From Pseudomonas sp. (GTDB lineage Bacteria; Pseudomonadota; Gammaproteobacteria; Pseudomonadales; Pseudomonadaceae), in assembly GCF_030698175.1 (NCBI RefSeq), contig NZ_JAUYNT010000029.1, forward strand, positions 248,001 through 312,000: a stretch of 64,000 nt of DNA, read 5' to 3'. The position numbers and the translations under genes were made by a program. The notes below the pieces were generated by a model. The model was not told where the DNA came from. It made no database searches and saw only the letters and a list, made by a program, of their open reading frames with translations. Of this stretch, positions 45,614 to 53,317 are shown one piece after another (the first letter of the stretch is position 1; the number at the start of each line of letters is the position of its first letter).

Positions 45614-46696
45614 ATGGGTGAGCATTTCGACCTGCTGCTGGCCGGCGCCGGTCACGCGCACTTGGGTGTGTTGCGTCAGTGGGCCGTTAACCCGAAGACT
45701 CGCCCCGCCGGGCACATTGGCCTACTGAGTGCCGATGCCCATGCCTGGTATTCCGGCATGTTGCCGGGGCTACTGCGCGGGCGTTATGCCCTGGAGCAAT
45801 GCCGCATTGGCTTGACCGAACTCTGCACCGCGGCCGGGGTTGAGCTGCTGCTGGGTCAGGCCTGCGGGCTCGAACCAGCAGCCCAGCAACTGCAAGTGAG
45901 CGATGGCCGGCAACTGCAGTATCGCTACTTGTCGCTCAATCTTGGCTCGCAGCCCTTGGCGCCCACGCAGTACGGCAGCGGTCTGGAACTGCTGCCGGTG
46001 AAACCCTTCAGCGCTTTTATTGCCCGTTGGCAGCGCTGGCAACAGCAGCCCCAGCCACTGGCGATTCTCGGTGGTGGCGCCGCTGGGGTGGAGTTGGCAC
46101 TGGCCTTGGCGCCGCAATTGCCGGCGCTATCTTTGCTGACTGCCGGCAACCTCCTCGACGGCCATCCGCCGGCCTTGCGCAAACGCGCCTTGGCCTATTT
46201 GGGCAAAGCTCAAGTCGTGGTGCAGGAGCACTGCCGCGTCGATGAGGCGCAGGGGCAACACCTGCTGAGTGCTGCCCGAGTGGTGTGGCGCGGCAATCGG
46301 GCGGTCATTGCCAGTGGTGCCAGCGCCCTGCCCTGGCTGCAAGCCTGCGGTTTAGCCTGCGACAACCAAGGTTTTGTCAGCATCACGGCCAGCCTGCAAA
46401 GCAGCTCCCATCCCACTGTATTCGCGGTCGGCGACTGCGCAAGCCTCGCCCATACGCCGCACAATGGCGTCTATGCCGTGCGCCAAGGGCCGGTGTTAGC
46501 CCATAACCTGGCGGCGCTGAGCGAACAACGCGCGCTGCGCACTTACCAGCCGCAGCGCCGCGCTCTGGCCCTATTGGCCACCGGCGATGGCGGCGCGCTG
46601 GCCAGTTGGGCCGGGTTAACCTTTGAGGGCCAGTTGCTTGGCCGCTGGAAAGATCACCTTGATCAAAGCTTTATGCGCCGCCATGGCAACATCTAA
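45614..46696 (+). CDS. FAD-dependent NADH dehydrogenase-like oxidoreductase
   Basis: A 360-aa flavoprotein of the Ndh/SQR type: FDLLLAGAGHAHLGVLRQW at the N-terminus, DAHAWYSGMLPGLLRGRY, NAD-site LAILGGGAAGVELALAL, and the second FAD site VFAVGDCASL with HNGVYAVRQGPVLAHNL. The GHAHLGVLR form of the first motif resembles the oxidoreductase domain fused to SelD in some bacteria. Its start (ATG 45614) is 12 bp after the reductase fusion gene, so the two are co-transcribed. The substrate is unknown; location suggests electron transfer in arsenic metabolism. Confidence 0.82.
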   Translation: MGEHFDLLLAGAGHAHLGVLRQWAVNPKTRPAGHIGLLSADAHAWYSGMLPGLLRGRYALEQCRIGLTELCTAAGVELLLGQACGLEPAAQQLQVSDGRQLQYRYLSLNLGSQPLAPTQYGSGLELLPVKPFSAFIARWQRWQQQPQPLAILGGGAAGVELALALAPQLPALSLLTAGNLLDGHPPALRKRALAYLGKAQVVVQEHCRVDEAQGQHLLSAARVVWRGNRAVIASGASALPWLQACGLACDNQGFVSITASLQSSSHPTVFAVGDCASLAHTPHNGVYAVRQGPVLAHNLAALSEQRALRTYQPQRRALALLATGDGGALASWAGLTFEGQLLGRWKDHLDQSFMRRHGNI

Positions 46697-46743
46697 TCTT
46701 GTCCCAATCGCAACCTGTCCAAGTTTTTTAAGTGAGGCGCCCC

Positions 46744-47784
46744 ATGCTTGAATCCGTGCAGAACTACTACGGCAAAATCCTCCAGCACAGCGACGACCTG
46801 AAAACCAGCGCCTGCTGCGACGCCTCCAACATGCCGCAATGGCTCAAGCCCCTGCTGAGCAAGGTGCATGAGCAAGTCAGCGCCCGTTATTACGGCTGCG
46901 GCCTGGTGGCCCCAGCACTGCTTGAGGGCGCGCGGGTGCTGGATTTAGGCAGCGGCTCGGGGCGCGACTGCTACTTGTTGGCGCAATTGGTCGGTGCCAA
47001 AGGCCGGGTGGTCGGGGTCGATATGACCGTCGAGCAACTGGAGGTGGCCCGCGCCTATCTGGCTTACCACGCCGAGCAATTTGGCTATGCCAATGTCGAG
47101 TTCCATCAGGGTTATATCGAAAACCTGGATGCCCTGGGTTTTGCCGATGAAAGCTTCGATGTGATCATTTCCAACTGCGTGATTAATCTGTCACCAGACA
47201 AAGACAGCGTGCTGCGTGAGGCCTATCGACTGCTGAAAAAAGGCGGCGAGCTGTACTTCTCCGACGTCTACGCCGACCGCCGCCTGCCGGCCGCACTGCG
47301 CGAAGACGAAGTGCTATACGGCGAATGCCTGGGCGGCGCGCTGTATTGGAACGACTTTCACAACCTGGCCAAACGCCACGGCTTTGCCGACCCGCGCCTG
47401 GTGGAAGACCTGCCGATCAGCATCAGCGACCCGCGGATCGCCGCCAAACTGGGCAACGCCCGCTTCTATTCGGCCACCTACCGGCTATTCAAGCTCGACG
47501 ACCTGGAGCCGGCCTGCGAAGACCACGGCCAGGCGGTGATCTATAACGGCGGCATTGCCAATGCCGAACACCGTTTTGTCCTCGACAAGCATCACCACAT
47601 CGAAACCGGCCGGGTATTTCCAGTGTGCGGCAACACTTGGCGCATGCTGCACGGCAGCCGCTTTGCGCCATATTTCACGTTTATTGGTGACTTCAGCCAG
47701 CACTTTGGGATTTTCCAAGGCTGCGGTTCGGTGCTGCCCTACGACCAGTCGCCTGGCGCAGGTCAGCCTGCAGCCTGCTGCTAA
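46744..47784 (+). CDS. arsM: Arsenite methyltransferase ArsM
   Basis: SAM-dependent methylation of arsenite to mono-, di- and trimethylarsenicals. SAM motif I is VLDLGSGSGRDC (residues 65-76). Conserved arsenic-binding cysteines are Cys145 in ISNCVINLSPDK and Cys195 in YGECLGGALY, 50 residues apart as in characterised ArsM; Cys24/Cys25 (TSACCDA) lie near the N-terminus. 346 aa, ending with a Cys-Cys pair. The ATG at 46744 has GAGG upstream. Together with arsS it defines an arsenosugar-type pathway; arsC follows 43 bp later. Confidence 0.94.
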   Translation: MLESVQNYYGKILQHSDDLKTSACCDASNMPQWLKPLLSKVHEQVSARYYGCGLVAPALLEGARVLDLGSGSGRDCYLLAQLVGAKGRVVGVDMTVEQLEVARAYLAYHAEQFGYANVEFHQGYIENLDALGFADESFDVIISNCVINLSPDKDSVLREAYRLLKKGGELYFSDVYADRRLPAALREDEVLYGECLGGALYWNDFHNLAKRHGFADPRLVEDLPISISDPRIAAKLGNARFYSATYRLFKLDDLEPACEDHGQAVIYNGGIANAEHRFVLDKHHHIETGRVFPVCGNTWRMLHGSRFAPYFTFIGDFSQHFGIFQGCGSVLPYDQSPGAGQPAACC

Positions 47785-47827
47785 TAACTATTCAACGCTC
47801 TGCGCCACTGCCTTGTGAGACTCAGCC

Positions 47828-48301
47828 ATGAAAGTTCTATTTCTGTGCACCGCCAACAGCTGCCGTAGCATCCTCAGCGAGGCGATGTTTAATCATCTGG
47901 CGCCACCCGGCATGCGCGCTTACAGCGCCGGCAGCCAGCCCAGTGGCGTGGTCAATCCCTTGAGCCTGCAGGTGCTGGCTAACGCCGGCATCGATACCCA
48001 GGGTTTGGCCAGCAAAGCCTGCGATGCACACCGCGAGCTGGCCCCGGACTTCGTTATCAGCGTCTGCGGCAATGCCGCTAAACAAGAATGTCCGACCTAT
48101 TTCGGCAACGCCACGCGGCTGCATTGGGGGCTGGAGGATCCCTCGGAGGTAAGCGGCGACGCCAGGCAAATCAGCGCCGCCTTCGCCCACACCCTGGCGC
48201 AGATCCAGCGGCGGCTGCAGGTATTTATCGATTTGCCTCGCGAGCAATTCACACCGCAACAACTGCAACAGGAATTGGCCAAGATTGGCACCCTGGCTTA
48301 G
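47828..48301 (+). CDS. arsC: Arsenate reductase, low-molecular-weight phosphatase type
   Basis: Reduces arsenate to arsenite. The P-loop is LFLCTANSCRSILSEAM, with the catalytic cysteine in CTANSCR; ISVCGNAAKQECP corresponds to the second cysteine region, and HWGLEDPSEVSGD holds the general-acid aspartate. 157 aa. This is the thioredoxin/glutathione-dependent PTP-like class rather than the glutaredoxin-like E. coli ArsC. Last gene of the plus-strand arsS...arsC set; supplies arsenite to ArsM. Confidence 0.92.
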   Translation: MKVLFLCTANSCRSILSEAMFNHLAPPGMRAYSAGSQPSGVVNPLSLQVLANAGIDTQGLASKACDAHRELAPDFVISVCGNAAKQECPTYFGNATRLHWGLEDPSEVSGDARQISAAFAHTLAQIQRRLQVFIDLPREQFTPQQLQQELAKIGTLA

Positions 48302-48460
48302 GCCTTAGTGGCTGGATTACGACGCTAACACCTGGGCTGAAGCGGCTATCCGCGGGCTAATCGACAAACTTTGCCGCCAAGGCTTGCCGCCCGCCGGTGC
48401 CTTGCTGCTATGATCTGGCCGCCCTTTAGCCTAATAAAAATAACCTAGCGGAGCATTCAA

Positions 48461-49093
48461 TTGCCTTTTCTCGGCGTCCAACGTTGGCTTCTACCTCGTG
48501 TTCCCAGTCTTCTCGCCGTACTGATCATTGTGCTTATGAGCGCCAGTCTGGCCTGGCAAAGCCTTGGCTGGCGGCGCCTGTTGCAAGCCCCCGCCGCCGC
48601 TGTCAGCAGCCAAAATCAGTCAGCCGCCGGCCCTGCGCAAGTCTCACTGTTGCCGCTATTTGGCAGCGCCGCGCCCCTCGAAAGCGCCGCCGCCCCAAAC
48701 ACCAATCTGCGCCTGACCCTGCTGGGCAGCTTTGTACATGCCGATCCCGCCCGCTCCAGCGCCATCATTGCGCTGGAAGGCAGCAAGGCCAAACGCTACC
48801 TGATCGGCAGTCAACTCAGTGAAGGTGTCGTGTTGCACGCGGTCTATCGCGACCGGGTCGAACTCAAACGCAACGGACGCCTGGAAACCCTGGCGTTTAA
48901 GCAGCGCTCAGCGCTGGCCAGCAGCCAAAATCAAACAGAACCTGCGGCCGACAACAACCTTGAACAACTGCAACAACTCGAAGAAGAAAGCGGCAACCAG
49001 CTGCGTGAGCGCATGCAAGCGTTGCAACAACAGATGCAGGCGGTGGAGACACCGGTCGACGCCCCCACCGAACAGCCTACGGAAAATGACTGA
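48461..49093 (+). CDS. gspC: Type II secretion inner-membrane protein GspC/XcpP
   Basis: Couples the inner-membrane platform of the type II secretion system to the GspD secretin. One N-terminal membrane helix (about residues 15-33) is followed by a proline/alanine linker and the HR domain (LRLTLLGSFVHADPARSSAIIALEGSKAKRYLIGSQL onward). A C-terminal coiled coil (about 160-200, NNLEQLQQLEEESGNQLRERM) replaces the PDZ domain, as in XcpP. Starts with TTG at 48461, supported by CGGAG eight bases upstream. 210 aa. Overlaps gspD. Confidence 0.88.
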   Translation: MPFLGVQRWLLPRVPSLLAVLIIVLMSASLAWQSLGWRRLLQAPAAAVSSQNQSAAGPAQVSLLPLFGSAAPLESAAAPNTNLRLTLLGSFVHADPARSSAIIALEGSKAKRYLIGSQLSEGVVLHAVYRDRVELKRNGRLETLAFKQRSALASSQNQTEPAADNNLEQLQQLEEESGNQLRERMQALQQQMQAVETPVDAPTEQPTEND

Positions 49094-51041
49094 GTTTATG
49101 CCTACCCTCCCGTCTCGCTTGCGCTTTGCCTTTTTGACCGCCGGTTTGCTGTTAGTGCCGCTGCCGCTGATGGCGGAAATCACCGCCGTGGCCCCCAGCA
49201 GCACGCAACAAGAAGAACGCTGGACCATCAATTTAAAAGAAGCCGACATCCGCGAGTTTACCGATCAGGTGGCCGAGATCACCGGCGAGACTTTTGTCGT
49301 CGACCCCCGAGTTAAAGGCCAGGTCACGGTTTTGTCGAAAACGGCCCTGAGCCTGTCTGAGGTCTATGCGCTGTTTCTCTCGGTAATGGCCACCCACGGT
49401 TTTAGCGTGGTCACCGAAGGCGGTCAGTCGCGAATAATCCCCAATGCCGAGGCCAAAGCCGAAGCCAATAATGGCCAAGCCTCACCCGACAAACTGGAAA
49501 CCCGGGTGATTCAGGTACAGCAAGGTTCGGTGGCCGAGTTGATCCCGCTGATCCGCCCACTGGTGCCGCAATACGGCCACCTAGCCGCAGTCACCTCGGC
49601 CAATGCGCTGATCATCAGCGACCGCAGCGGCAATATCGACCGAATCGAAACCCTGGTGAAGCAGCTCGACCAAAAGAGCAGCAATGATTACAGCGTGGTG
49701 AATCTGCAGCACGCCTGGGTCATGGACGCCGCCGAAATGCTCAACAACGCCATGCTTCGCGGCCAAGCCAAAGGCACCGGCAGCAGCCAGGTGATTGCCG
49801 ATGCGCGCACCAACCGGCTGATTCTGCTTGGCCCACCGGCAGCGCGGGCCAAACTGGTGGCCATGGCGCAATTGATGGACACTCCCACCGCCCGGTCGGC
49901 CAATACCCGGGTGATTCGCCTGCGCCATAACGATGCAAAAACCCTGGCGGAAACCCTCGGCAAAATCTCCGAAGGGCTGAAAACCCCGGGCAGCGACACG
50001 GCGGGCAGCAAGCCGCAAGACATCCTGATTCGCGCCGATGAAAGCCTGAATGCCTTGGTGCTTTACGCCGAACCGGAAATCGTCACCACCCTGGAGGAGA
50101 TCGTCCGCCAGCTGGATGTGCCCCGCGCCCAGGTAATGGTGGAAGCGGCCATCGTCGAGATTTCCGGCGACATCAGTCAGGCCGTCGGTGTGCAGTGGGC
50201 GGTCGACACCCGCGATGGCAGCGGCGGTAGCGCCATCGGCGGCAGCAACTTCAACAATGCCGGCATCTCGATTGGCACGGCGCTGACGGCCCTCAAGGAC
50301 AAGAAACTGCCGACCAGCCTGCCCGATGGTGCCATTGTCGGTTTAGGTGGCAGTGATTTTGGTGTGCTGATCACCGCCCTGTCGGCCAACAGCAACATTA
50401 ACCTGCTGTCCACCCCGAGCTTGCTGACCCTGGATAACCAGAAAGCCGAGATTCTGGTCGGGCAAAACGTGCCCTTTCAAACCGGCTCCTACACCACCGA
50501 TGCGGCCGGCGCCGGCAATCCTTTCACCACCATCGAGCGGCAGGATGTCGGGGTCAAACTTAAGGTCACCCCGCATATCAATGATGGGGCCACCTTGCGT
50601 CTGGAGATCGACCAGGAGATCTCCTCCCTCGCCCCAGTCACCACCACCGCCTCCGGCGCCAGCGATCTGATCACCAACAAACGCTCAATCAAAAGCACGG
50701 TGCAGGCCGACGATGGGCAGATCATTGTGCTCGGCGGTTTGATTCAGGACGACGTCACCCAGAGCGAATCCAAGGTGCCATTGCTGGGCGATATTCCTTG
50801 GCTCGGCGCGTTGTTTCGCTCCAGCAAAGATGTGCACACCAAACGTAATCTGATGGTGTTCCTACGGCCGACTATCGTTCGCGACAGCGCCGGCATGGCT
50901 GCCATTTCTGGCAAGAAGTACAGCGACATCCGCATTCTCGGCGACCAAGGCGCGGATAAAATCCCCAACGCCTTGCCGCGCGCACCGGGCCAGTTGTTCG
51001 ACGGCCAAGGCGACACCGCCATCGATTTACGCCAGCCCTGA
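49086..51041 (+). CDS. gspD: Type II secretion outer-membrane secretin GspD/XcpQ
   Basis: Forms the outer-membrane channel of a type II secretion system. A signal peptide (about residues 5-30) is followed by the N0 domain (WTINLKEADIREFTDQVAEITG), N1-N3 repeats, and the secretin domain with the signature VPLLGDIPWLGALFRSSK and TKRNLMVFLRPTIVRD. 651 aa from ATG 49086, which overlaps the gspC stop; ATG 49098 is an alternative. No gspE-N follows, so this gspCD pair is separated from any other secretion genes, at least in this window. Three hairpins lie downstream. Confidence 0.93.
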   Translation: MTEFMPTLPSRLRFAFLTAGLLLVPLPLMAEITAVAPSSTQQEERWTINLKEADIREFTDQVAEITGETFVVDPRVKGQVTVLSKTALSLSEVYALFLSVMATHGFSVVTEGGQSRIIPNAEAKAEANNGQASPDKLETRVIQVQQGSVAELIPLIRPLVPQYGHLAAVTSANALIISDRSGNIDRIETLVKQLDQKSSNDYSVVNLQHAWVMDAAEMLNNAMLRGQAKGTGSSQVIADARTNRLILLGPPAARAKLVAMAQLMDTPTARSANTRVIRLRHNDAKTLAETLGKISEGLKTPGSDTAGSKPQDILIRADESLNALVLYAEPEIVTTLEEIVRQLDVPRAQVMVEAAIVEISGDISQAVGVQWAVDTRDGSGGSAIGGSNFNNAGISIGTALTALKDKKLPTSLPDGAIVGLGGSDFGVLITALSANSNINLLSTPSLLTLDNQKAEILVGQNVPFQTGSYTTDAAGAGNPFTTIERQDVGVKLKVTPHINDGATLRLEIDQEISSLAPVTTTASGASDLITNKRSIKSTVQADDGQIIVLGGLIQDDVTQSESKVPLLGDIPWLGALFRSSKDVHTKRNLMVFLRPTIVRDSAGMAAISGKKYSDIRILGDQGADKIPNALPRAPGQLFDGQGDTAIDLRQP

Positions 51042-51065
51042 TTGCCGCCAATGGCCTGCGCCAAA

Positions 51066-51106
51066 CGCAAGAGGTATGCCCAGCGTCCGCCGGTGTACCT
51101 CTTGCG
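51066..51106. repeat. Hairpin 1 after gspD
   Basis: Perfect 11-bp inverted repeat CGCAAGAGGTA/TACCTCTTGCG with a 19-base loop, 25 bp beyond the gspD stop, without a T-run. Confidence 0.7.
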
Positions 51107-51147
51107 AGCAATAGTCGCCACGGCCCATCCCACCTAATCTGTCAGCA

Positions 51148-51199
51148 CTGCAGCAAGGCTTAGTCGCAGAGTGGGCTCCGCCGCCGAGCCTTACTGCAG
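51148..51199. repeat. Hairpin 2 after gspD
   Basis: CTGCAGCAAGGCT/AGCCTTACTGCAG pairs except one mismatch (13-base arms, 26-base loop). Confidence 0.65.
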
Positions 51200-51224
51200 C
51201 GCATCAGCACGGTAGAAACAACTT

Positions 51225-51265
51225 GCCCCTGGCAGTTACCCCAGGGTAATGCCGGGGCTTTTTTT
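51225..51265 (+). terminator. Intrinsic terminator of gspCD
   Basis: GCCCCTGGCAGTTACCC pairs imperfectly with GGGTAATGCCGGGGC, followed by seven Ts: a strong rho-independent terminator about 185 bp after the gspD stop. Confidence 0.85.
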
Positions 51266-51329
51266 GGCTCTGTCCCAGTTATGTGTTGAACCTGTGGGTC
51301 GGTTGGTGATGCCTGAGGCGCAGTAATTC

Positions 51330-51496
51330 GTAGGGTGGGTTAGCGTCGCGGGCGGTGGTTGTTTGCATCACCGTGCAAGCCGGGCGCCGCGTAACCCACC
51401 ATGCGGTTTACCGGTCGAACGCCATGGTGGGTTACGTGGCGCACATATTGCGCAGTTGATGCCCTGCCCCTGCTCTGCGCCACTAACCCACCCTAC
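51330..51496. repeat. Composite nested palindrome, family B
   Basis: Outer arms CGTAGGGTGGGTTAG (51330) and CTAACCCACCCTAC (to 51496) flank an inner palindrome GTAACCCACCATG...CATGGTGGGTTAC (about 51391-51436). It fills the gap before the dnr-like gene. The 510-bp gap 51042-51551 contains only these hairpins and repeats; I see no gene in it. Confidence 0.7.
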
Positions 51497-51551
51497 CTCG
51501 GCCTGCTTGGTGTGGATTTAACCGGCCCATTACCCTTCAAAGGAACAGCCA

Positions 51552-52262
51552 ATGATCCAGACCCTCGACGTGCGTCAGTTGGTTCTGCAGCACCCGCTGT
51601 TCAACCTGTTTGCCGCCGATGCGCAAAACCGCCTGCTGGCCGAGGCACAACAGCGCGCCTGGCCGGTGCACAGCTTGCTGCTGCAACAGGGCCAGGCGGC
51701 CGAACGGTTTTTTCTGGTGCTCAGTGGCCGGGTCAAGTTGTTCCGCATCTCGGCCGATGGCCAGGAGAAAGTCGTCGAGATCATTCACCCCGGACAGACC
51801 TTCGCCGAGGCGGTGATGTTTATGCAGCACTCGGTATACCCGGTGTGCGCCGAGACCCTGGATGCGGTGGAGTTAATCAGCTTTCCCAATCGCCTGATGC
51901 TGCAACTGTTGGCCGAACACCCAGGCACCTGCCTGCACCTGCTCGGGCACTTGAGCATTCGCCTGCATCAGCGCCTGGGCGAGATCGAGACCCTGACACT
52001 GCAAAATGCCACCCAGCGTTTTGCCCTGTATCTGATTCAGCAATTAGAAAATCGCGCCGTCGACAGCGCCGAGATCGACCTGCAACTGCCCAAACGTTTG
52101 ATTGCGGCGCGGCTGTCGATGCAACCGGAAACCCTCTCGCGAACCATGGCGCGTTTACGCCAAGCCGGACTGATCGAGAGCCATGGCCGGCACATCATTA
52201 TCCCCAGCGTGGCGCGCTTGCTTGGCGAATTTAACCAAGAGCCGCTGCTGCAGGCCGTGTGA
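51552..52262 (+). CDS. Crp/Fnr-family regulator, Dnr-like
   Basis: Cyclic-nucleotide-binding-fold regulator without the N-terminal cysteine cluster of Fnr/Anr. The sensor domain has FFLVLSGRVKLFRISADGQEK and IHPGQTFAEAVMFMQ, very close to Pseudomonas Dnr, a haem-dependent nitric-oxide sensor for denitrification. The Crp-type helix-turn-helix (about 170-225) contains LPKRLIAARLSMQPETLSRTM. 236 aa. ATG 51552 with AAGGAA upstream. It is convergent with the anaerobic ribonucleotide reductase genes, consistent with an anaerobic-metabolism locus. Dnr itself or a paralogue cannot be distinguished. Confidence 0.88.
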   Translation: MIQTLDVRQLVLQHPLFNLFAADAQNRLLAEAQQRAWPVHSLLLQQGQAAERFFLVLSGRVKLFRISADGQEKVVEIIHPGQTFAEAVMFMQHSVYPVCAETLDAVELISFPNRLMLQLLAEHPGTCLHLLGHLSIRLHQRLGEIETLTLQNATQRFALYLIQQLENRAVDSAEIDLQLPKRLIAARLSMQPETLSRTMARLRQAGLIESHGRHIIIPSVARLLGEFNQEPLLQAV

Positions 52263-52289
52263 AATAGCCGCTGCTTCAAGCCATATGAA

Positions 52290-52401
52290 AACGTAGCGAG
52301 CGAAGGTTAGTGCGACGCCCGCTCCTTCGGGCTAGCTGCATTTCCCACATCCATGTGGGTCACAAGGCGCAACGCCGCATAACCGAGCGCAGTAGTTTTC
52401 T
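52290..52401. repeat. Dispersed repeat, family C (long copy)
   Basis: Left part AAAACGTAGCGAGCGAAGGT and right part CATAACCGAGCGCAGTAGTT are imperfectly inverted, with CCCACAT-CCA-TGTGGGT-type small hairpin inside. It lies between the convergent dnr-like and nrdG genes and overlaps the nrdG stop codon. Confidence 0.65.
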
Positions 52402-53110
52402 ATTGCCCACGTCGGCTGAAGTGCGGAAATAATTGCTCAAGACGCTGCCAGAGTTGCTCTTGATGCAGAGGTGCGGGGATCGACGGCAGCTTGGGGTCCC
52501 ACATGGTGGCGGTGCGTACCGTCTGGATCACGTAGCGCTCCACTCCGGCGGCGCGTAACCGCTGGGCCAGCGTCCAGAGTTTGGCGCAATCGATCAAATG
52601 CCAATGCACAGTGGTGCGGCATTCATAGTCCACGCCACTTTCCAACAGTAATTCCAGGCTGCGCCAGTTGGCCGCCCCGCTGCCCCTTACCCCGGTGATC
52701 AGCGCGGTGTCCTCACTCAGGGCTTTCACATCGAAACCGACCCAATCCACCAGCGGCAAGACCTTGGCCAGCACGTGCGGGCGAATCCCGGCGGTGTGCA
52801 AACCAACCAGAAAACCCAGCTCGCGGACCTGGCTCATCGCACTCGGCAAACTGGCCTGCAGGGTTGCCTCACCGCCGCTGAAGACCACCGCTTCCAGCAA
52901 GCCTTGCCGACGTTTTAGAAACGCCAACACCTCGGCCCAGGGTTTCTCCTGGGCGCCGCGCGGCACTATCAGCTCCGGATTATGGCAATAACGACAACGC
53001 CAGGCGCAGCCCTGACAAAACAGCACACAGGCCAAGCGCCCCGGATAATCCAGGGTAGTCAGGGGCACGAAGCCCCCGACTCGCAGCGTTTGACTCACCC
53101 CCGCTGGCAT
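52400..53110 (-). CDS. nrdG: Anaerobic ribonucleotide reductase activating enzyme
   Basis: Radical SAM activase that generates the glycyl radical on NrdD. The cluster motif CQGCAWRCRYCHN supplies Cys-x3-Cys-x2-Cys; VVFSGGEATLQ is the SAM-contact GGE block; the N-terminus VGGFVPLTTLDYPGRLACVLFCQ is as in the long NrdG/PflA-type proteins of pseudomonads. 236 aa. The start overlaps the small glycyl-radical gene by 16 bp. ATG at 53108-53110; a GTG 12 bases downstream is possible. Confidence 0.92.
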   Translation of the reverse strand: MPAGVSQTLRVGGFVPLTTLDYPGRLACVLFCQGCAWRCRYCHNPELIVPRGAQEKPWAEVLAFLKRRQGLLEAVVFSGGEATLQASLPSAMSQVRELGFLVGLHTAGIRPHVLAKVLPLVDWVGFDVKALSEDTALITGVRGSGAANWRSLELLLESGVDYECRTTVHWHLIDCAKLWTLAQRLRAAGVERYVIQTVRTATMWDPKLPSIPAPLHQEQLWQRLEQLFPHFSRRGQ

Positions 53111-53265
53111 TGCGCGGAAGCTTCGATAAAGTGCTGACGCTCACGGTGCTCAGCCTGCTTGCCGGGGTTAAAAGCCGCTACCGGACGGTGATAACCCATG
53201 ACCCGGGTCCAGACTTCGCAGCGCTGACGCAGCTCTTGAGGCAATTGTTGAACAGTTGTGTGCAT
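53095..53265 (-). CDS. Stand-alone glycyl-radical domain of class III ribonucleotide reductase
   Basis: A 56-aa protein containing CEVWTRVMGYHRPVAAFN then PGKQAEHRERQHF, equivalent to the extreme C-terminus of full-length NrdD (RVCGY...FNAGKQEE in E. coli); Gly24 is the predicted radical site and Cys16 may complete the zinc site. The ATG at 53263-53265 has a perfect AAGGAG seven bases upstream, so it is a real gene rather than a frameshift remnant. It lies 52 bp downstream of the large nrdD gene, which lacks this segment, and overlaps nrdG. Confidence 0.85.
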   Translation of the reverse strand: MHTTVQQLPQELRQRCEVWTRVMGYHRPVAAFNPGKQAEHRERQHFIEASAQCQRG

Positions 53266-53317
53266 GGTGTTGCTCCTTGCGTGGATGAACATAGGTGGTG
53301 CGGGCGTTGCCGATGCG

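Noticed and set aside
52290..52401. CRISPR-like or tandem repeat structure
   Set aside because: The similarity is an inverted, dispersed element with single copies per site; there are no regularly spaced direct repeats anywhere in the window.
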